The notes beneath the pieces are model-generated. The model was not told where the DNA came from. It saw only the letters and a list, made by a program, of their open reading frames with translations, and did not search any database. A program made the translations under genes and the position numbers. A stretch of 47,266 bases of DNA from Methanothermobacter sp. (GTDB lineage Archaea; Methanobacteriota; Methanobacteria; Methanobacteriales; DSM-23052), in NCBI GenBank assembly GCA_030055615.1, contig JASFYN010000001.1:1-47266 (forward strand). The letters are read 5' to 3'. Below are positions 36,602-45,754 of the stretch, in pieces (within the stretch, counting starts at the first letter, position 1; each line of letters opens with the position of its first letter).

Positions 36602-37246
36602 ATGAGGAGATTTGCAGTGGTACTTGCATTGGTAGTGGTAGTTTCTATACTGGGTGTTGGAGTGGTTACAGCACAACAGGAAGATAATGTTCAAGTAGAA
36701 AAAGAGGCCGATCTTGCGGTTAATGTTACTTTGGCTGATTCTGAGGGCAATCCTATAAATGAGGCTGATGTTGGTGACGAGGTTGTAGGTGTTGTTCAAG
36801 CGGCAAACAATGGACCCGATAACGCGACTGGTGTTATTGTTAGCTTATGGCAGCAAGGTTTTGGAAAACCTGAAGTGGAGAATATTGTCAATTGGTGGTC
36901 TGTTTCATGGGACGGTGTCAATTGGGTGAATTCTGATCCTTCCTTTGATCCAAAAGATGGCGTATGGTATATTGGTAACATGTCAGCTGGGGATGTTTAC
37001 ACGCTCTTGATAGGGTTCACAGCAAAAGAAGCCGGACCCGGCGTCCTTGGAGCGATGATAGAAGGCGAACAATACGATCCAGATTATTCAAATAATCAAG
37101 ATGAATACATCATCGATATCGTGGAATCTGTTACCCCAGTTTCTGCTGGGGAAGTTCCCATGCAACCTACAGGCGCTCCATTAACACTTGCGATATTATC
37201 AATTCTAATGACAATAGCCGGCTTCACAATACCCAAAATAAAATAA
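36602..37246 (+). CDS. Secreted DUF11/CARDB-type surface protein with C-terminal membrane anchor
   Basis: A 214-residue protein with an N-terminal signal peptide (about 1-24, ending VVTAQQ) and one beta-sandwich domain of the DUF11/CARDB kind: ADLAVNVTLADSEGNPI, DVGDEVVGVVQAANNGPDNA and YDPDYSNNQDEYIIDI. The closing helix PLTLAILSILMTIAGF followed by PKIK resembles C-terminal sorting or anchor segments of archaeal surface proteins. It is tryptophan-rich in the middle (NWWSVSWDGVNW). The start is ATG at 36602 (or 36599) after GGGGGGTG. It is monocistronic, with a T-rich terminator downstream, and probably is an abundant surface protein. Confidence 0.8.
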   Translation: MRRFAVVLALVVVVSILGVGVVTAQQEDNVQVEKEADLAVNVTLADSEGNPINEADVGDEVVGVVQAANNGPDNATGVIVSLWQQGFGKPEVENIVNWWSVSWDGVNWVNSDPSFDPKDGVWYIGNMSAGDVYTLLIGFTAKEAGPGVLGAMIEGEQYDPDYSNNQDEYIIDIVESVTPVSAGEVPMQPTGAPLTLAILSILMTIAGFTIPKIK

Positions 37247-37255
37247 AAAACACCC

Positions 37256-37272
37256 TTTTTTATTATTTTTTT
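37256..37272 (+). terminator. T-rich terminator after the DUF11-type gene
   Basis: TTTTTTATTATTTTTTT begins 10 bases after the stop codon. Archaeal termination often uses such oligo-T runs. The run reaches into the stop of the convergent Mrr-like gene. Confidence 0.5.
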
Positions 37273-38005
37273 AGATGAGTATTATGATTATGAGTATTAG
37301 GAGTGATATGAAGAATACTACTGTTCCCCTGAGTAATATGAAAATTTTTTCTTTTTCTCCTAGGGGCGTGATACCATATGACAAAATGAATGAGAAGAAT
37401 ATTTTTAGAATCCCAAGGATCCTATCATCTAATTTAATGAGAGTGTCTATGACCTGTGTGAGTCCAATTGAAATTCCAACCACTAATAATACTAGGAAAA
37501 ATAGGTTTTGGAATAATATTCTAAATTTTTTGAAAATAGGGGTTTTATGTTCTTTCCTGGATAATAAACTCCTCCTTGAGCTGTAAGCGGATTCTTTAGG
37601 CGTGTAAGATTCTATTTCATCACTAAATTCTTCTTCTGGTGCTTGCCATCTCTTTGAAAATTTTTCTGCTAATGATATTATGCCAGCCCTGTCTATAAGT
37701 TTAATATTTTTCCTCGCAGCATAATTGAGTGCCTGTTTCGTATAATCTGATGTGGTTACAATAACTATTTTAGAAGCTTTAAGATTTTTTGCAACCATCT
37801 CCATTTCTTTTAGAACATCTAATCCTACCTTCCATTTTTTATCATAATTTTTACAAGATACAACCACACTTATATCTCCAATAGCGGTGGGAATGATCCC
37901 ATAAATGTCCACAACATATTTTGAGGTTTTGAAATTCTTATAAACCTTGAAACCAGATTCCTCCATGATCTTGGCCATGAAATTTACTAGCTTCTCTTTC
38001 TTCAA
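37271..38005 (-). CDS. Mrr-like nuclease-fold protein with C-terminal membrane spans
   Basis: A 244-residue protein. Residues 1-115 form an Mrr/restriction-endonuclease-like fold with VVDIYG (D33) and VVVSCKNYDKKW (S50, C51, K52). The usual Q or E before C-K is serine, so nuclease activity is uncertain. A linker and at least two hydrophobic segments (about 165-185 and 222-244, possibly a third near 200) tether it to the membrane. Similar membrane-anchored Mrr-like proteins occur in methanogens without a known function; foreign DNA sensing is one guess. The start is TTG at 38005 after AGGTGG. Confidence 0.7.
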   Translation of the reverse strand: MKKEKLVNFMAKIMEESGFKVYKNFKTSKYVVDIYGIIPTAIGDISVVVSCKNYDKKWKVGLDVLKEMEMVAKNLKASKIVIVTTSDYTKQALNYAARKNIKLIDRAGIISLAEKFSKRWQAPEEEFSDEIESYTPKESAYSSRRSLLSRKEHKTPIFKKFRILFQNLFFLVLLVVGISIGLTQVIDTLIKLDDRILGILKIFFSFILSYGITPLGEKEKIFILLRGTVVFFISLLILIIIILI

Positions 38006-38040
38006 ATTATTCCACCTGAAAATTGATTTCCATTCTCATT

Positions 38041-38047
38041 TATATAT
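38041..38047. promoter_or_regulatory. Shared TATA element, Mrr-like gene / surE
   Basis: TATATAT lies between divergent genes. It is 36 bases before the TTG of the Mrr-like gene, giving a leader of about 10 bases, and would start the surE message near 38070, just before the AGGAGGTGG of the small upstream ORF. Confidence 0.5.
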
Positions 38048-38083
38048 GCTAATTATTAAAAATGTTGCCATAAGGAGGTGGAT

Positions 38084-38104
38084 ATGTTTATTGGTCATGG
38101 ATAA
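38084..38104 (+). CDS. Six-codon upstream ORF in the surE leader
   Basis: AAGGAGGTG at 38072-38080 is the strongest ribosome-binding site nearby and is followed three bases later by ATG TTT ATT GGT CAT GGA TAA (MFIGHG). surE itself starts 24 bases after this stop with only a GAGG-type site. The arrangement suggests a leader peptide that affects surE translation; its short length means this is a proposal only. Confidence 0.35.
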   Translation: MFIGHG

Positions 38105-38128
38105 AACATTGTAATTTGAGGACTTAAA

Positions 38129-38902
38129 ATGAAGATCTTGATAACAAATGACGATGGAGTGAATTCCTCAGGTATAATAGCTGCAAAGGATGCCGTGAAA
38201 AGCCTTGGAGAATGTATAATAGTGGCCCCTGCAACCCAGCAGAGTGGGATAGGACATGCTTTAACACTTTTTGAGCCTATCAGGGTTAATGATGTCACAT
38301 TAAGGGATGGTACCATGGCCTATTCTGTTTCTGGGACGCCAACTGATGCTGTTATCATTGGCATTTTTGAATTGGCAGAGGAAAAACCAGATCTTGTAAT
38401 ATCTGGGATAAATATGGGTGAAAACCTTGGGAAATCAGAGTTGACAACATCCGGGACTATTGGAGCCGCCATGGAAGCTGCTGTGCATGGAGTGCCGGCG
38501 CTTGCTGTTTCGTTGCAAGTGAAAAGGGGTGATATCAAATTCCATGATGGACATGTTGACATCGATTTTTCCACTGCTAAAAAAATAACCTATAGGATAG
38601 CTAAAAATATCCTAGAGAAGGGCTTGCCTGAAGGTGTTGACTTCTTAAACCTTAATATACCCTTGCACATGAAAAGGGAAGAAATTAAGATCACAAGATT
38701 GGGTGACAGAATGTATAATGTGCATGTGCAAAAGAGGCTCGACCCTCGTGGCAGACCATATTATTGGATTGATGGAGAGCCAGCAGGCCATGATATCCCG
38801 GGGACGGATGTTTATACGCTTAAAAAGGAGAATGTAGCGACCTTAACGCCTTTATCCCTTGATTGCACATCTGATCTTAAATCAATGGAAGGATGGCTTT
38901 AA
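38129..38902 (+). CDS. surE: 5'/3'-nucleotidase SurE
   Basis: A 257-residue SurE metal-dependent phosphatase that removes phosphate from nucleoside monophosphates. It begins MKILITNDDGVNSSGI with the metal-binding aspartates, has APATQQSGIGHALT, SGTPTDAVIIGI, SGINMGENLG with the metal-binding asparagine, and TSGTIGAAMEAAVHGVPALAVS. Length and motif order are normal. It is separated from the Lsm gene by 70 bases. Confidence 0.95.
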   Translation: MKILITNDDGVNSSGIIAAKDAVKSLGECIIVAPATQQSGIGHALTLFEPIRVNDVTLRDGTMAYSVSGTPTDAVIIGIFELAEEKPDLVISGINMGENLGKSELTTSGTIGAAMEAAVHGVPALAVSLQVKRGDIKFHDGHVDIDFSTAKKITYRIAKNILEKGLPEGVDFLNLNIPLHMKREEIKITRLGDRMYNVHVQKRLDPRGRPYYWIDGEPAGHDIPGTDVYTLKKENVATLTPLSLDCTSDLKSMEGWL

Positions 38903-38972
38903 ACTATTGACTTTTGATGGTTTTCCAAATCATTTATAAAATTTCATAGGTATAAAAATATAGGGGTATTAT

Positions 38973-39164
38973 ATGGTTGATAAGATTAACAGGCAATTTT
39001 TAAGGTTTAAGGACAAGAGGGTGCTTGTCACTTTAAAAGATAATAATGAACATGAGGGTAGGATTATATCCATTGATAATTATCTTAACACTGTCCTTGA
39101 GACAGATAATGGGATTCGGTTTATAAGGGGTACCAAGATAGCCTTTATATCACTTTTAGGGTAG
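38973..39164 (+). CDS. Sm-like (Lsm) RNA-binding protein
   Basis: A 63-residue protein holding little more than one Sm fold. The Sm1 motif is VLVTLKDNNEHEGRIISIDN and the Sm2 motif is IRFIRGTKIAFISL. It is shorter than the usual archaeal Lsm of about 75-80 residues, with the N-terminal helix reduced. Such proteins form heptameric or hexameric rings that bind U-rich RNA. Its stop overlaps the convergent marker 12 gene by 9 bases. Confidence 0.9.
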   Translation: MVDKINRQFLRFKDKRVLVTLKDNNEHEGRIISIDNYLNTVLETDNGIRFIRGTKIAFISLLG

Positions 39165-40166
39165 GCTTTCTACTTCAATTCCGAGGATTTCTTTTTTCCC
39201 ATGGTAGATGTCCCTGGCTATTTGGGCGCTGCCTAATGAGCCTGAAGTGGGCGGTAATCTACGAACTTCCATTGGACAGTCTAATTGTCTTTTGAGGATA
39301 TTATAAAAGTTTATGGGCTCTTTCATAGCCCCCATGGATCCTGTGAGTATTATACCATCTAGTTTATCTGCTATGCTTATAAGTCCCCATATTTCCATTT
39401 TTATAGTCATTACCATTGTATCGATAGCTAATCTTGCTTTATAGTCGCCTTCAAGATATTTTTTTATGAGTTCATCTTTCGCCCTTGTGACTTTTGTATC
39501 TATACCTGCTATCTTCACGGCCCCGGCATGTGAAAAGCATTCGTTAGCGGTCTTATAACCATCATCGATTGTTCTAATCATTTCAAGGTCTAATGGTCCA
39601 TGTATTATCCCCATTGCACCTATACACGCGTCCATGGCACCTTTTATAATACCGTCTTGGATTAGAATGGTTACTGTGTTGGAGCTTATATCTGAGACTA
39701 TCAAGTTTTCCCAGCCGGTTTCTAGGTGGGCATTATAGGATATGCTGACCTTTTCAGCGCTTCCATGATGAGAATATGCTGCCTTAAAACGTTCATCTAG
39801 ACAGGGAATGTTCCGATGCAACCCAGGGATCAGGACTGTTGGTATTCCTGATTTTTCTATCTCTGAATATACTGCTGTTCCACCCCCTGTGACTTTACCT
39901 GCACCACCAATGGAAATTATACCCCTATTTTCAACTTTTTCCAAAGGTTTGATTGTTGTTATAGCGTCCCCCATGGCATAAGTTATCGCCATGAGTTTGA
40001 TTTCTGCGGGATCTATTCTCTTGGAGAGCTCTTCTATTGCAGAGACTTCACCCTTTGATAGTTCTTCACGTCCTAGTTTGAAATGTTGGACTTCCTTCGA
40101 TAAAATAGTGAAGGATATACCCGTGGTGCCATGATCCATTCCAACAAATGCCAATGTTTTTTCCAC
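39156..40166 (-). CDS. Methanogenesis marker protein 12
   Basis: A 336-residue protein recognised as methanogenesis marker 12. FVGMDHGTTGISF at the N-terminus resembles the phosphate-1 loop of the ASKHA (hexokinase/actin) fold, GIISIGGAGKVTGGGTAVY a later glycine-rich loop, and LTGSMGAM a third. ATP binding is therefore likely, the substrate unknown. The family is confined largely to methanogens. It is separated from ilvC by one base and appears to be the last gene of the ilvB-ilvN-ilvC transcript. Confidence 0.9.
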   Translation of the reverse strand: MEKTLAFVGMDHGTTGISFTILSKEVQHFKLGREELSKGEVSAIEELSKRIDPAEIKLMAITYAMGDAITTIKPLEKVENRGIISIGGAGKVTGGGTAVYSEIEKSGIPTVLIPGLHRNIPCLDERFKAAYSHHGSAEKVSISYNAHLETGWENLIVSDISSNTVTILIQDGIIKGAMDACIGAMGIIHGPLDLEMIRTIDDGYKTANECFSHAGAVKIAGIDTKVTRAKDELIKKYLEGDYKARLAIDTMVMTIKMEIWGLISIADKLDGIILTGSMGAMKEPINFYNILKRQLDCPMEVRRLPPTSGSLGSAQIARDIYHGKKEILGIEVESLP

Positions 40167-40167
40167 C

Positions 40168-41154
40168 TTATTTTTCTAGGCCACAAAGTTTTCGCAATTT
40201 GGATCCTACTTTTTCTATTTTTAATTCTGCTTCAAGTTTTCGCATTCTTTTCAGCATCGGTCTGCCGGCTTTGTTTTCTAGTGTCCATTCTTTTGCGAAT
40301 TCGCCTTTTTGAATCTCTTCTAGTACTTTTTCCATTTCTTTTTTTGTTTCTGGGGTGATTATCCTTGAACGTCTTGTGAGACCTCCGAATTCTGCGGTGT
40401 TGCTGACGTTTTTCCACATTCCAGTGAATCCTTTTTCGTAGATAAGGTCTACTATTAATTTTAGTTCGTGGCATGTTTCGAAATATGCGAGTTCTGGTTG
40501 GTAACCGGCCTCTACCAAAGTTTCGAAGGCTGTTTTTATAAGTTCTGTGACACCACCACAAAGGACAGTTTGTTCACCGAAAAGGTCAGTTTCGGTTTCT
40601 TCCTTGAATGTTGTTTCTAGTATTCCTGCTCTCGCAAATCCACAAGCTTTACCCATTGCAAGGGCTATGTCAAGGGCTTCTCCTGTTGCATCGACTTCAA
40701 CTGCCACTAGTCCTGGTATTCCGAATCCTTCGAGGTATGTTCTTCTTACCATGGCTCCAGGACCCTTTGGTGCTATCATTGTAACGTTAACTCCCTTAGG
40801 GGCCTTTATGTACCCGTAGTGGATGTTATATCCATGTGAAAATGATATGGTGTTTCCCTCTGTAAGATATGGTTCTATGGACTGTTCATAGACTGTTGCC
40901 TGTATTTCATCAGGTATGAGAATATGTATGATATCGGCTTCCCTTGAGGCATCTTCTATTGTCATAACATTCATACCATCTTCCTTAGCCATGTTCCATG
41001 AATTTCCCCCGCTCCTTACACCTACTATCACGTTTAATCCGCTGTCGGCCATGTTTCTTGCCTGTGCTCTTCCTTGGCTACCATATCCTATAACTGCTAT
41101 TTTTTTATCGGCTATAACATCCATATTTATGTCATCTTCATAATAGATTTTCAT
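40168..41154 (-). CDS. ilvC: Ketol-acid reductoisomerase
   Basis: A 328-residue class I IlvC. It has [19 protein letters not shown] (Rossmann loop), [10 protein letters not shown] in the cofactor-specificity loop, [17 protein letters not shown], and the metal-binding glutamates in [14 protein letters not shown] and [14 protein letters not shown]. It isomerises and reduces acetolactate or acetohydroxybutyrate to the dihydroxy acids. It is 19 bases downstream of ilvN in transcription order. Confidence 0.97.
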   Translation of the reverse strand: MKIYYEDDINMDVIADKKIAVIGYGSQGRAQARNMADSGLNVIVGVRSGGNSWNMAKEDGMNVMTIEDASREADIIHILIPDEIQATVYEQSIEPYLTEGNTISFSHGYNIHYGYIKAPKGVNVTMIAPKGPGAMVRRTYLEGFGIPGLVAVEVDATGEALDIALAMGKACGFARAGILETTFKEETETDLFGEQTVLCGGVTELIKTAFETLVEAGYQPELAYFETCHELKLIVDLIYEKGFTGMWKNVSNTAEFGGLTRRSRIITPETKKEMEKVLEEIQKGEFAKEWTLENKAGRPMLKRMRKLEAELKIEKVGSKLRKLCGLEK

Positions 41155-41173
41155 ATTTTAGTCCTCCTCTAAT

Positions 41174-41671
41174 TTATATTGTCTTGGGGCCTCGGGACAT
41201 TGCTGTTGGGCCTGTTCTAGCCAACTCTTTTATGCCGAAGCCTGTCATGAGTTCTATGAATGCATCTATTTTGTTGGTGTCCCCTGTAATTTCTACTGTT
41301 AAAGTTTCTGTGCTCACATCAATTATCCTTCCGCGAAAGATGTTTGCATATTGTATTATTTCTGATCTTGCTCTTTCTTCGGGGGCGTGGACTTTTATCA
41401 AGCAAAGTTCTCTTTGGACTATGTTCGTGGGTTCGAGATCCCTTACCTTAATTACGTCGATTAGTTTGTTTAATTGTTTTGTTAATTGTTCGAGGAGTTT
41501 GTCATCACCTTTTGCTATAATTGTCATGCGGGCGAGTCCTGGAGTTTCGGATTCTCCCACAGTTATGCTTTCGATGTTGAAACCTCTCCTTGTGAATAAC
41601 CCTGATACCCTCTGTAATACTCCTGGTTTGTGTTGGACAATAGTGCTGATTATATGGGTTTTAAGTTCCAT
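41174..41671 (-). CDS. ilvN: Acetolactate synthase, small (regulatory) subunit
   Basis: A 165-residue regulatory subunit with an N-terminal ACT domain ([30 protein letters not shown]) that binds valine, and a second ALS_ss domain ([20 protein letters not shown]). It raises and feedback-regulates activity of the catalytic subunit. The start overlaps the stop of ilvB by one base (TAATG), so translation is coupled. Confidence 0.96.
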   Translation of the reverse strand: MELKTHIISTIVQHKPGVLQRVSGLFTRRGFNIESITVGESETPGLARMTIIAKGDDKLLEQLTKQLNKLIDVIKVRDLEPTNIVQRELCLIKVHAPEERARSEIIQYANIFRGRIIDVSTETLTVEITGDTNKIDAFIELMTGFGIKELARTGPTAMSRGPKTI

Positions 41672-43392
41672 TATTCCCCCTCCACTTTCTCTTTTTTGAT
41701 GGTCTTTGTTTCTACTTTATATTCACCTACTATTTCTGTAAGCCCACGGCCTGGGGGTACCATTGGGAGTATCTCCATAGGATCTATCACGATATCGATG
41801 ATGGTGGGGCCCCCGGATTTTATAGCATTTTTTAGGGCTTCTTTAACTTCTCCGGGTTTTTCCACTTTTTCTGCGTCTATGTTGTAAGCTTCTGCTAATT
41901 TGACAAAATCTGGCACTTCACCTAGGTGTGTGTGTGACATTCTCTCATCATAGAATAGTCTTTGCCATTGTGCCACCATTCCAAGGCGTCTGTTATCCAT
42001 GATACAAATTGTAATAGGTATATCATATTCTCTAAGGGTTGCGAGGTCTTGTGATACCATTAGGAATCCGCCATCGCCGCATACTGCTACTACGTCTTCT
42101 TCTGGTAAGGCCATTTTCGCCCCCATCGCGGCTGGAAATCCGAAACCCATTGTCCCAAGGCCGCCTGATGATATGAATTTTCGAGGCTTTTTTGAAGTGT
42201 AGAAGTGGGCCATCCACATTTGGTTTTGTCCAACATCTGTTGTTACTATCGTATCATCGTCTATGGTTTCCATTATCTCTTTTATGGCCTGTTGAGGTTT
42301 TAGTGGGATTTCTTTATCAAATGACATTCTTGGCATGCATTTGTTTCGGAATTTTATTGTTTTTTCGATCCATTCTTTCTTTTCAGAATTTATATCTTTT
42401 TTTTCTAATATTTTTAGGATGTCCTGGAGGACTTTTTTGGCGTCGCCAACGATTGGTATATCTACTTCTATGTTTTTACCTATTTCTGCTGGGTCTATGT
42501 CGATGTGTATTATTTTGGCGTTTGGTGCGAATTCTGCTATGTTTCCGGTTGTTCGATCTGAGAATCTGCATCCTATTGCTATCAGGCAGTCGCATTCGTT
42601 CACTGTTAGGTTTGCGACTTTTCGGCCATGCATGCCTAACATGCCAAGCGAGTATGGATGGTCTTCCGGGAATGAACCTTTCCCTAGGAGTGTTGTCGTT
42701 ACCGGGGCCCTTATGATCTTAGCTAACTTTCTGAGTTCTTTTGAAGCGCCAGATATTATGACACCACCACCGGCTAATATAACAGGTTTTTTAGCGTTTA
42801 TGATGGCATTTACGGCCCTTTTTATTTGTAGTGGGTGGCCTTTTAATGTGGGTTTGTATCCTGGTAATTTGAATGGTCTGTTTATGTATTCATCTAATTC
42901 AGCTTCTTGTATATCCTTCGGAAGGTCTATTACAACTGGTCCTGGTCTTCCTGTTCTTGCTATTTTAAAACTTGATTTTATTATGCGGGGTATGTCGTTT
43001 GGGTTGTTTGGTCTGAAGCTGTGCTTTGTGATGGGCATTGTTATGCCAAGCATGTCCACCTCTTGGAATGCATCGTTGCCGATAAGTTGGGTTGCAACTT
43101 GTCCTGCTATTGCTATTATTGGTGATGAGTCCATGTAGGCTGTTGCGATACCTGTTACGAGGTTTGTTGCCCCTGGACCTGATGTGGCCATGCATACACC
43201 TACTTTACCCGAAGCTCTAGCATATCCATCTGCTGCATGGGCTGCACATTGTTCATGTCTTACAAGGATGTGTTTGAGTTCTGAATCATATAGTACATCA
43301 TATAATGGGAGCACTGCTCCTCCGGGGTATCCGAATACTGTTTCTACTCCTTCATCTAGAAGTGCCTGGACTATTGCTTGTCCTCCATTCAT
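41671..43392 (-). CDS. ilvB: Acetolactate synthase, large (catalytic) subunit
   Basis: A 573-residue thiamine-diphosphate enzyme that makes acetolactate and acetohydroxybutyrate. It has [17 protein letters not shown], the cofactor-activating glutamate in [34 protein letters not shown], and the thiamine-binding [12 protein letters not shown] followed by [11 protein letters not shown]. The frame runs to 43461, but an ATG there would lie before the predicted transcription start, and GGTGTTCCT precedes the ATG at 43392, which also fits family N-termini. It heads the ilvB-ilvN-ilvC-marker 12 operon. Confidence 0.97.
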   Translation of the reverse strand: MNGGQAIVQALLDEGVETVFGYPGGAVLPLYDVLYDSELKHILVRHEQCAAHAADGYARASGKVGVCMATSGPGATNLVTGIATAYMDSSPIIAIAGQVATQLIGNDAFQEVDMLGITMPITKHSFRPNNPNDIPRIIKSSFKIARTGRPGPVVIDLPKDIQEAELDEYINRPFKLPGYKPTLKGHPLQIKRAVNAIINAKKPVILAGGGVIISGASKELRKLAKIIRAPVTTTLLGKGSFPEDHPYSLGMLGMHGRKVANLTVNECDCLIAIGCRFSDRTTGNIAEFAPNAKIIHIDIDPAEIGKNIEVDIPIVGDAKKVLQDILKILEKKDINSEKKEWIEKTIKFRNKCMPRMSFDKEIPLKPQQAIKEIMETIDDDTIVTTDVGQNQMWMAHFYTSKKPRKFISSGGLGTMGFGFPAAMGAKMALPEEDVVAVCGDGGFLMVSQDLATLREYDIPITICIMDNRRLGMVAQWQRLFYDERMSHTHLGEVPDFVKLAEAYNIDAEKVEKPGEVKEALKNAIKSGGPTIIDIVIDPMEILPMVPPGRGLTEIVGEYKVETKTIKKEKVEGE

Positions 43393-43421
43393 AGGAACAC
43401 CTTTGTAGTACACCATCTTTT

Positions 43422-43441
43422 TATCATTATTGTTAATGATA
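43422..43441. promoter_or_regulatory. Perfect inverted repeat in the ilvB leader, candidate operator
   Basis: TATCATTA and TAATGATA form 8-bp arms around a 4-base spacer (TTGT). It lies between the TATA box at 43463-43474 and the ilvB start at 43392, covering the likely transcription start. This is a good position for a repressor site controlling the ilv operon. Confidence 0.45.
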
Positions 43442-43462
43442 TATGCTTTATACTCTTGCAAC

Positions 43463-43474
43463 TTTATATAAATA
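43463..43474. promoter_or_regulatory. Shared TATA element, ilvB operon / purD
   Basis: TTTATATAAATA is a strong TATA box for purD (start 46 bases downstream), and its TATATAAA core reads as TTTATATA on the minus strand for the ilvB operon. No other TATA match lies in this intergenic region. Confidence 0.55.
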
Positions 43475-43519
43475 ACTAAAAAATAAATTAATTTTATTGT
43501 CTAAAGGGAGGATCAACCC

Positions 43520-44833
43520 ATGAAGATCTTGGTAGTGGGTACAGGAGCGCGAGAACATGCCATATGCAAATCACTAGAAGGCGAAGCTGAAATTTATTCT
43601 TTCATGAGCAACAAAAATCCTGGTATAGCACGTATCGTGAAAGATTTCAAATTAGGTGATGAAACAGACACTGAAAAGGTTAAAAATTTCGCGATCGAAA
43701 AAGATATCGACATAGCATTCATCGGACCGGAATCCCCACTAGAAAAGGGCATAGTAGATAAGCTACTCGCCGCCGACATTGAAACAGTAGGCCCCACAGC
43801 CGAGGCCGCCAAGATAGAGACAGACAAAGCCTTTATGAGAATACTCTTCGAAAAATACAAAATACCAGGTTCACTCCAATACAATGTATTTGATGATTAC
43901 CAAGAGGTTAGCCAATTCTTGGACGAGTTCGAAGGCGAGGCAGTGGTAAAACCAGTTGGACTCACAGGGGGCAAAGGTGTTAAGATCGTGGGAGAACACC
44001 TAAAAGACAATGAAGAAGCGAAAAAATATGCTAAAAAAGTAATACAAGAAAAAATCGGAGGCCATCCGAGGGTTGTTATCGAAGAAAAGGTCACTGGCGA
44101 AGAATTCACTCTGCAAGCATTCTCTGACGGTAAAAAATTAGTCCCCATGCCCGCAGTCCAAGATCATCCACATGCATTCGAAGGCGATAAAGGACCAATA
44201 ACAGGAGGCATGGGATCCTACTCAGATAAAAACGGACTACTACCATTTCTAGAAAAAAAAGAATATGATGAAGCAGTTAAAATAATGGAAAAGACCATAG
44301 ATGCATTAGATAAGGAAACAGGCCCATACAAGGGTATACTATATGGACAGTTTATGTTAACCCGTGATGGACCACGTATTATAGAATACAACGCCCGATT
44401 CGGAGACCCGGAAGCCATGAACGTTCTACCATTACTCGAAACCAACATGGTCGACATATGCGAAGACATAATCAACACCAGATTAAAAAGTGCTAAATTC
44501 AAAAAATTAGCAACAGTCTGCAAATATATAGTGCCTAGAGGATACCCTGACAAGGGAGAAGCTGGAAAACTATTGAAAATAGATGAAAAAATGATAAAAA
44601 GTGAAGGTGCTGACATTTATTATGCTTCAGTGAATGAAAAGGATGGTAGGATATACACAACATCATCGAGGGCCGTGGCATTAGTGGCACTAGCAGAAGA
44701 TATTTACACAGCAGAACAGATATGTGAAAACGCCACAAAATTCATCAAAGGAGACGTATATCACCGAAGGGATATCGGAACAAGAGAACTCATCCAAAAA
44801 AGGATCAAACACATCAAACAGATAAAAAAATAG
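43520..44833 (+). CDS. purD: Phosphoribosylamine-glycine ligase (GAR synthetase)
   Basis: A 437-residue ATP-grasp ligase for the second step of purine synthesis. It has [46 protein letters not shown], the hinge [39 protein letters not shown] and [14 protein letters not shown] with the magnesium-binding residues. GGGAGGATC precedes the ATG. argF follows after 15 bases on the same strand. Length is normal for PurD. Confidence 0.97.
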   Translation: MKILVVGTGAREHAICKSLEGEAEIYSFMSNKNPGIARIVKDFKLGDETDTEKVKNFAIEKDIDIAFIGPESPLEKGIVDKLLAADIETVGPTAEAAKIETDKAFMRILFEKYKIPGSLQYNVFDDYQEVSQFLDEFEGEAVVKPVGLTGGKGVKIVGEHLKDNEEAKKYAKKVIQEKIGGHPRVVIEEKVTGEEFTLQAFSDGKKLVPMPAVQDHPHAFEGDKGPITGGMGSYSDKNGLLPFLEKKEYDEAVKIMEKTIDALDKETGPYKGILYGQFMLTRDGPRIIEYNARFGDPEAMNVLPLLETNMVDICEDIINTRLKSAKFKKLATVCKYIVPRGYPDKGEAGKLLKIDEKMIKSEGADIYYASVNEKDGRIYTTSSRAVALVALAEDIYTAEQICENATKFIKGDVYHRRDIGTRELIQKRIKHIKQIKK

Positions 44834-44848
44834 AAATGGAGAAGAAAA

Positions 44849-45748
44849 ATGAGACACCTAATATCAGTATGTGACATGAAAGACAAAGTAGAATACCTAC
44901 TAGACCTTGCAGATAAATTCAAAAAGGGCCTAATAAAAGGAAAACCATTAAAAGACAAATACATGGCCATGGTGTTCGAGAAAGCTTCAACGAGGACAAG
45001 AGTATCATTTGAAGTTGGAATGAGCCAATTGGGGGGAACACCACTCTATTTGTCGGCCCAAGACTTGCAACTAGGAAGGGGCGAACCAATAGCAGATACA
45101 GCCAGAACTCTAAGTAGATATGTTGATGCCATAATGATAAGGGCATTCAGGCACAAAGATGTTATAGAATTAGCAGAGAACGCATCAGTACCAGTGATTA
45201 ATGGTTTAACGGATCTCGAGCATCCATGCCAAACACTCGCAGACATGCAGACCATCAAAGAATATAAAGGGGATTTCAATCGCAAATTAGCATTTATAGG
45301 TGATGGTAACAACGTTTGCAATTCCTTAATTTTGATATCAGCAATTCTAGGAATGGACATCCATGTTGCATCACCAAAAGGCTACGAACCAAATAAAGGG
45401 ATAATAAAAAAAGCTGAAGAAATTGCACAAGGCCAATCCATGATAAAAATAACCAATGACCCATACGAGGCCGTGAAAGAAGCTGATGTTGTCTATACTG
45501 ATGTATGGGTTAGTATGGGACATGAAAATGAGATACAAGAACGGTTAAAGGCATTTAGACCATACCAGGTGAACAAGGATTTAATGGATCATGCAAAGGC
45601 CGATGCTATATTCATGCACTGTTTGCCTGCAAAAAGGGGTCAGGAGACGACAAGTGACGTGATTGATGGTCCGAATTCAGTAGTATGGGATCAAGCAGAG
45701 AATAGGCTCCATGCTCAGAAGGCTATCATGTATTGGCTGATAAGATGA
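44849..45748 (+). CDS. argF: Ornithine carbamoyltransferase
   Basis: A 299-residue enzyme converting ornithine and carbamoyl phosphate to citrulline. FEKASTRTRVSFEVGMSQLGG (about 49-69) binds carbamoyl phosphate, HPCQTLADMQTI follows, DVWVSMG is the ornithine loop, and MHCLPAKRGQE near 253 holds the catalytic cysteine. It is distinguished from PyrB (23.7 kb) by the HCLPA motif. It is preceded by GGAGAAG and convergent with argS, 6 bases apart. Confidence 0.97.
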   Translation: MRHLISVCDMKDKVEYLLDLADKFKKGLIKGKPLKDKYMAMVFEKASTRTRVSFEVGMSQLGGTPLYLSAQDLQLGRGEPIADTARTLSRYVDAIMIRAFRHKDVIELAENASVPVINGLTDLEHPCQTLADMQTIKEYKGDFNRKLAFIGDGNNVCNSLILISAILGMDIHVASPKGYEPNKGIIKKAEEIAQGQSMIKITNDPYEAVKEADVVYTDVWVSMGHENEIQERLKAFRPYQVNKDLMDHAKADAIFMHCLPAKRGQETTSDVIDGPNSVVWDQAENRLHAQKAIMYWLIR

Positions 45749-45754
45749 GAGTAG

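Noticed and set aside
42335-43138. 267-codon plus-strand ORF
   Set aside because: Lies wholly opposite ilvB; the sequence has no recognisable domain and is a mirror of the conserved gene.
43393-43461. 23-residue N-terminal extension of acetolactate synthase
   Set aside because: It begins next to the TATA box, and a good ribosome-binding site precedes the ATG at 43392.
44849-45748. Second aspartate carbamoyltransferase
   Set aside because: The HCLPA motif and DVWVSMG loop identify ornithine carbamoyltransferase.
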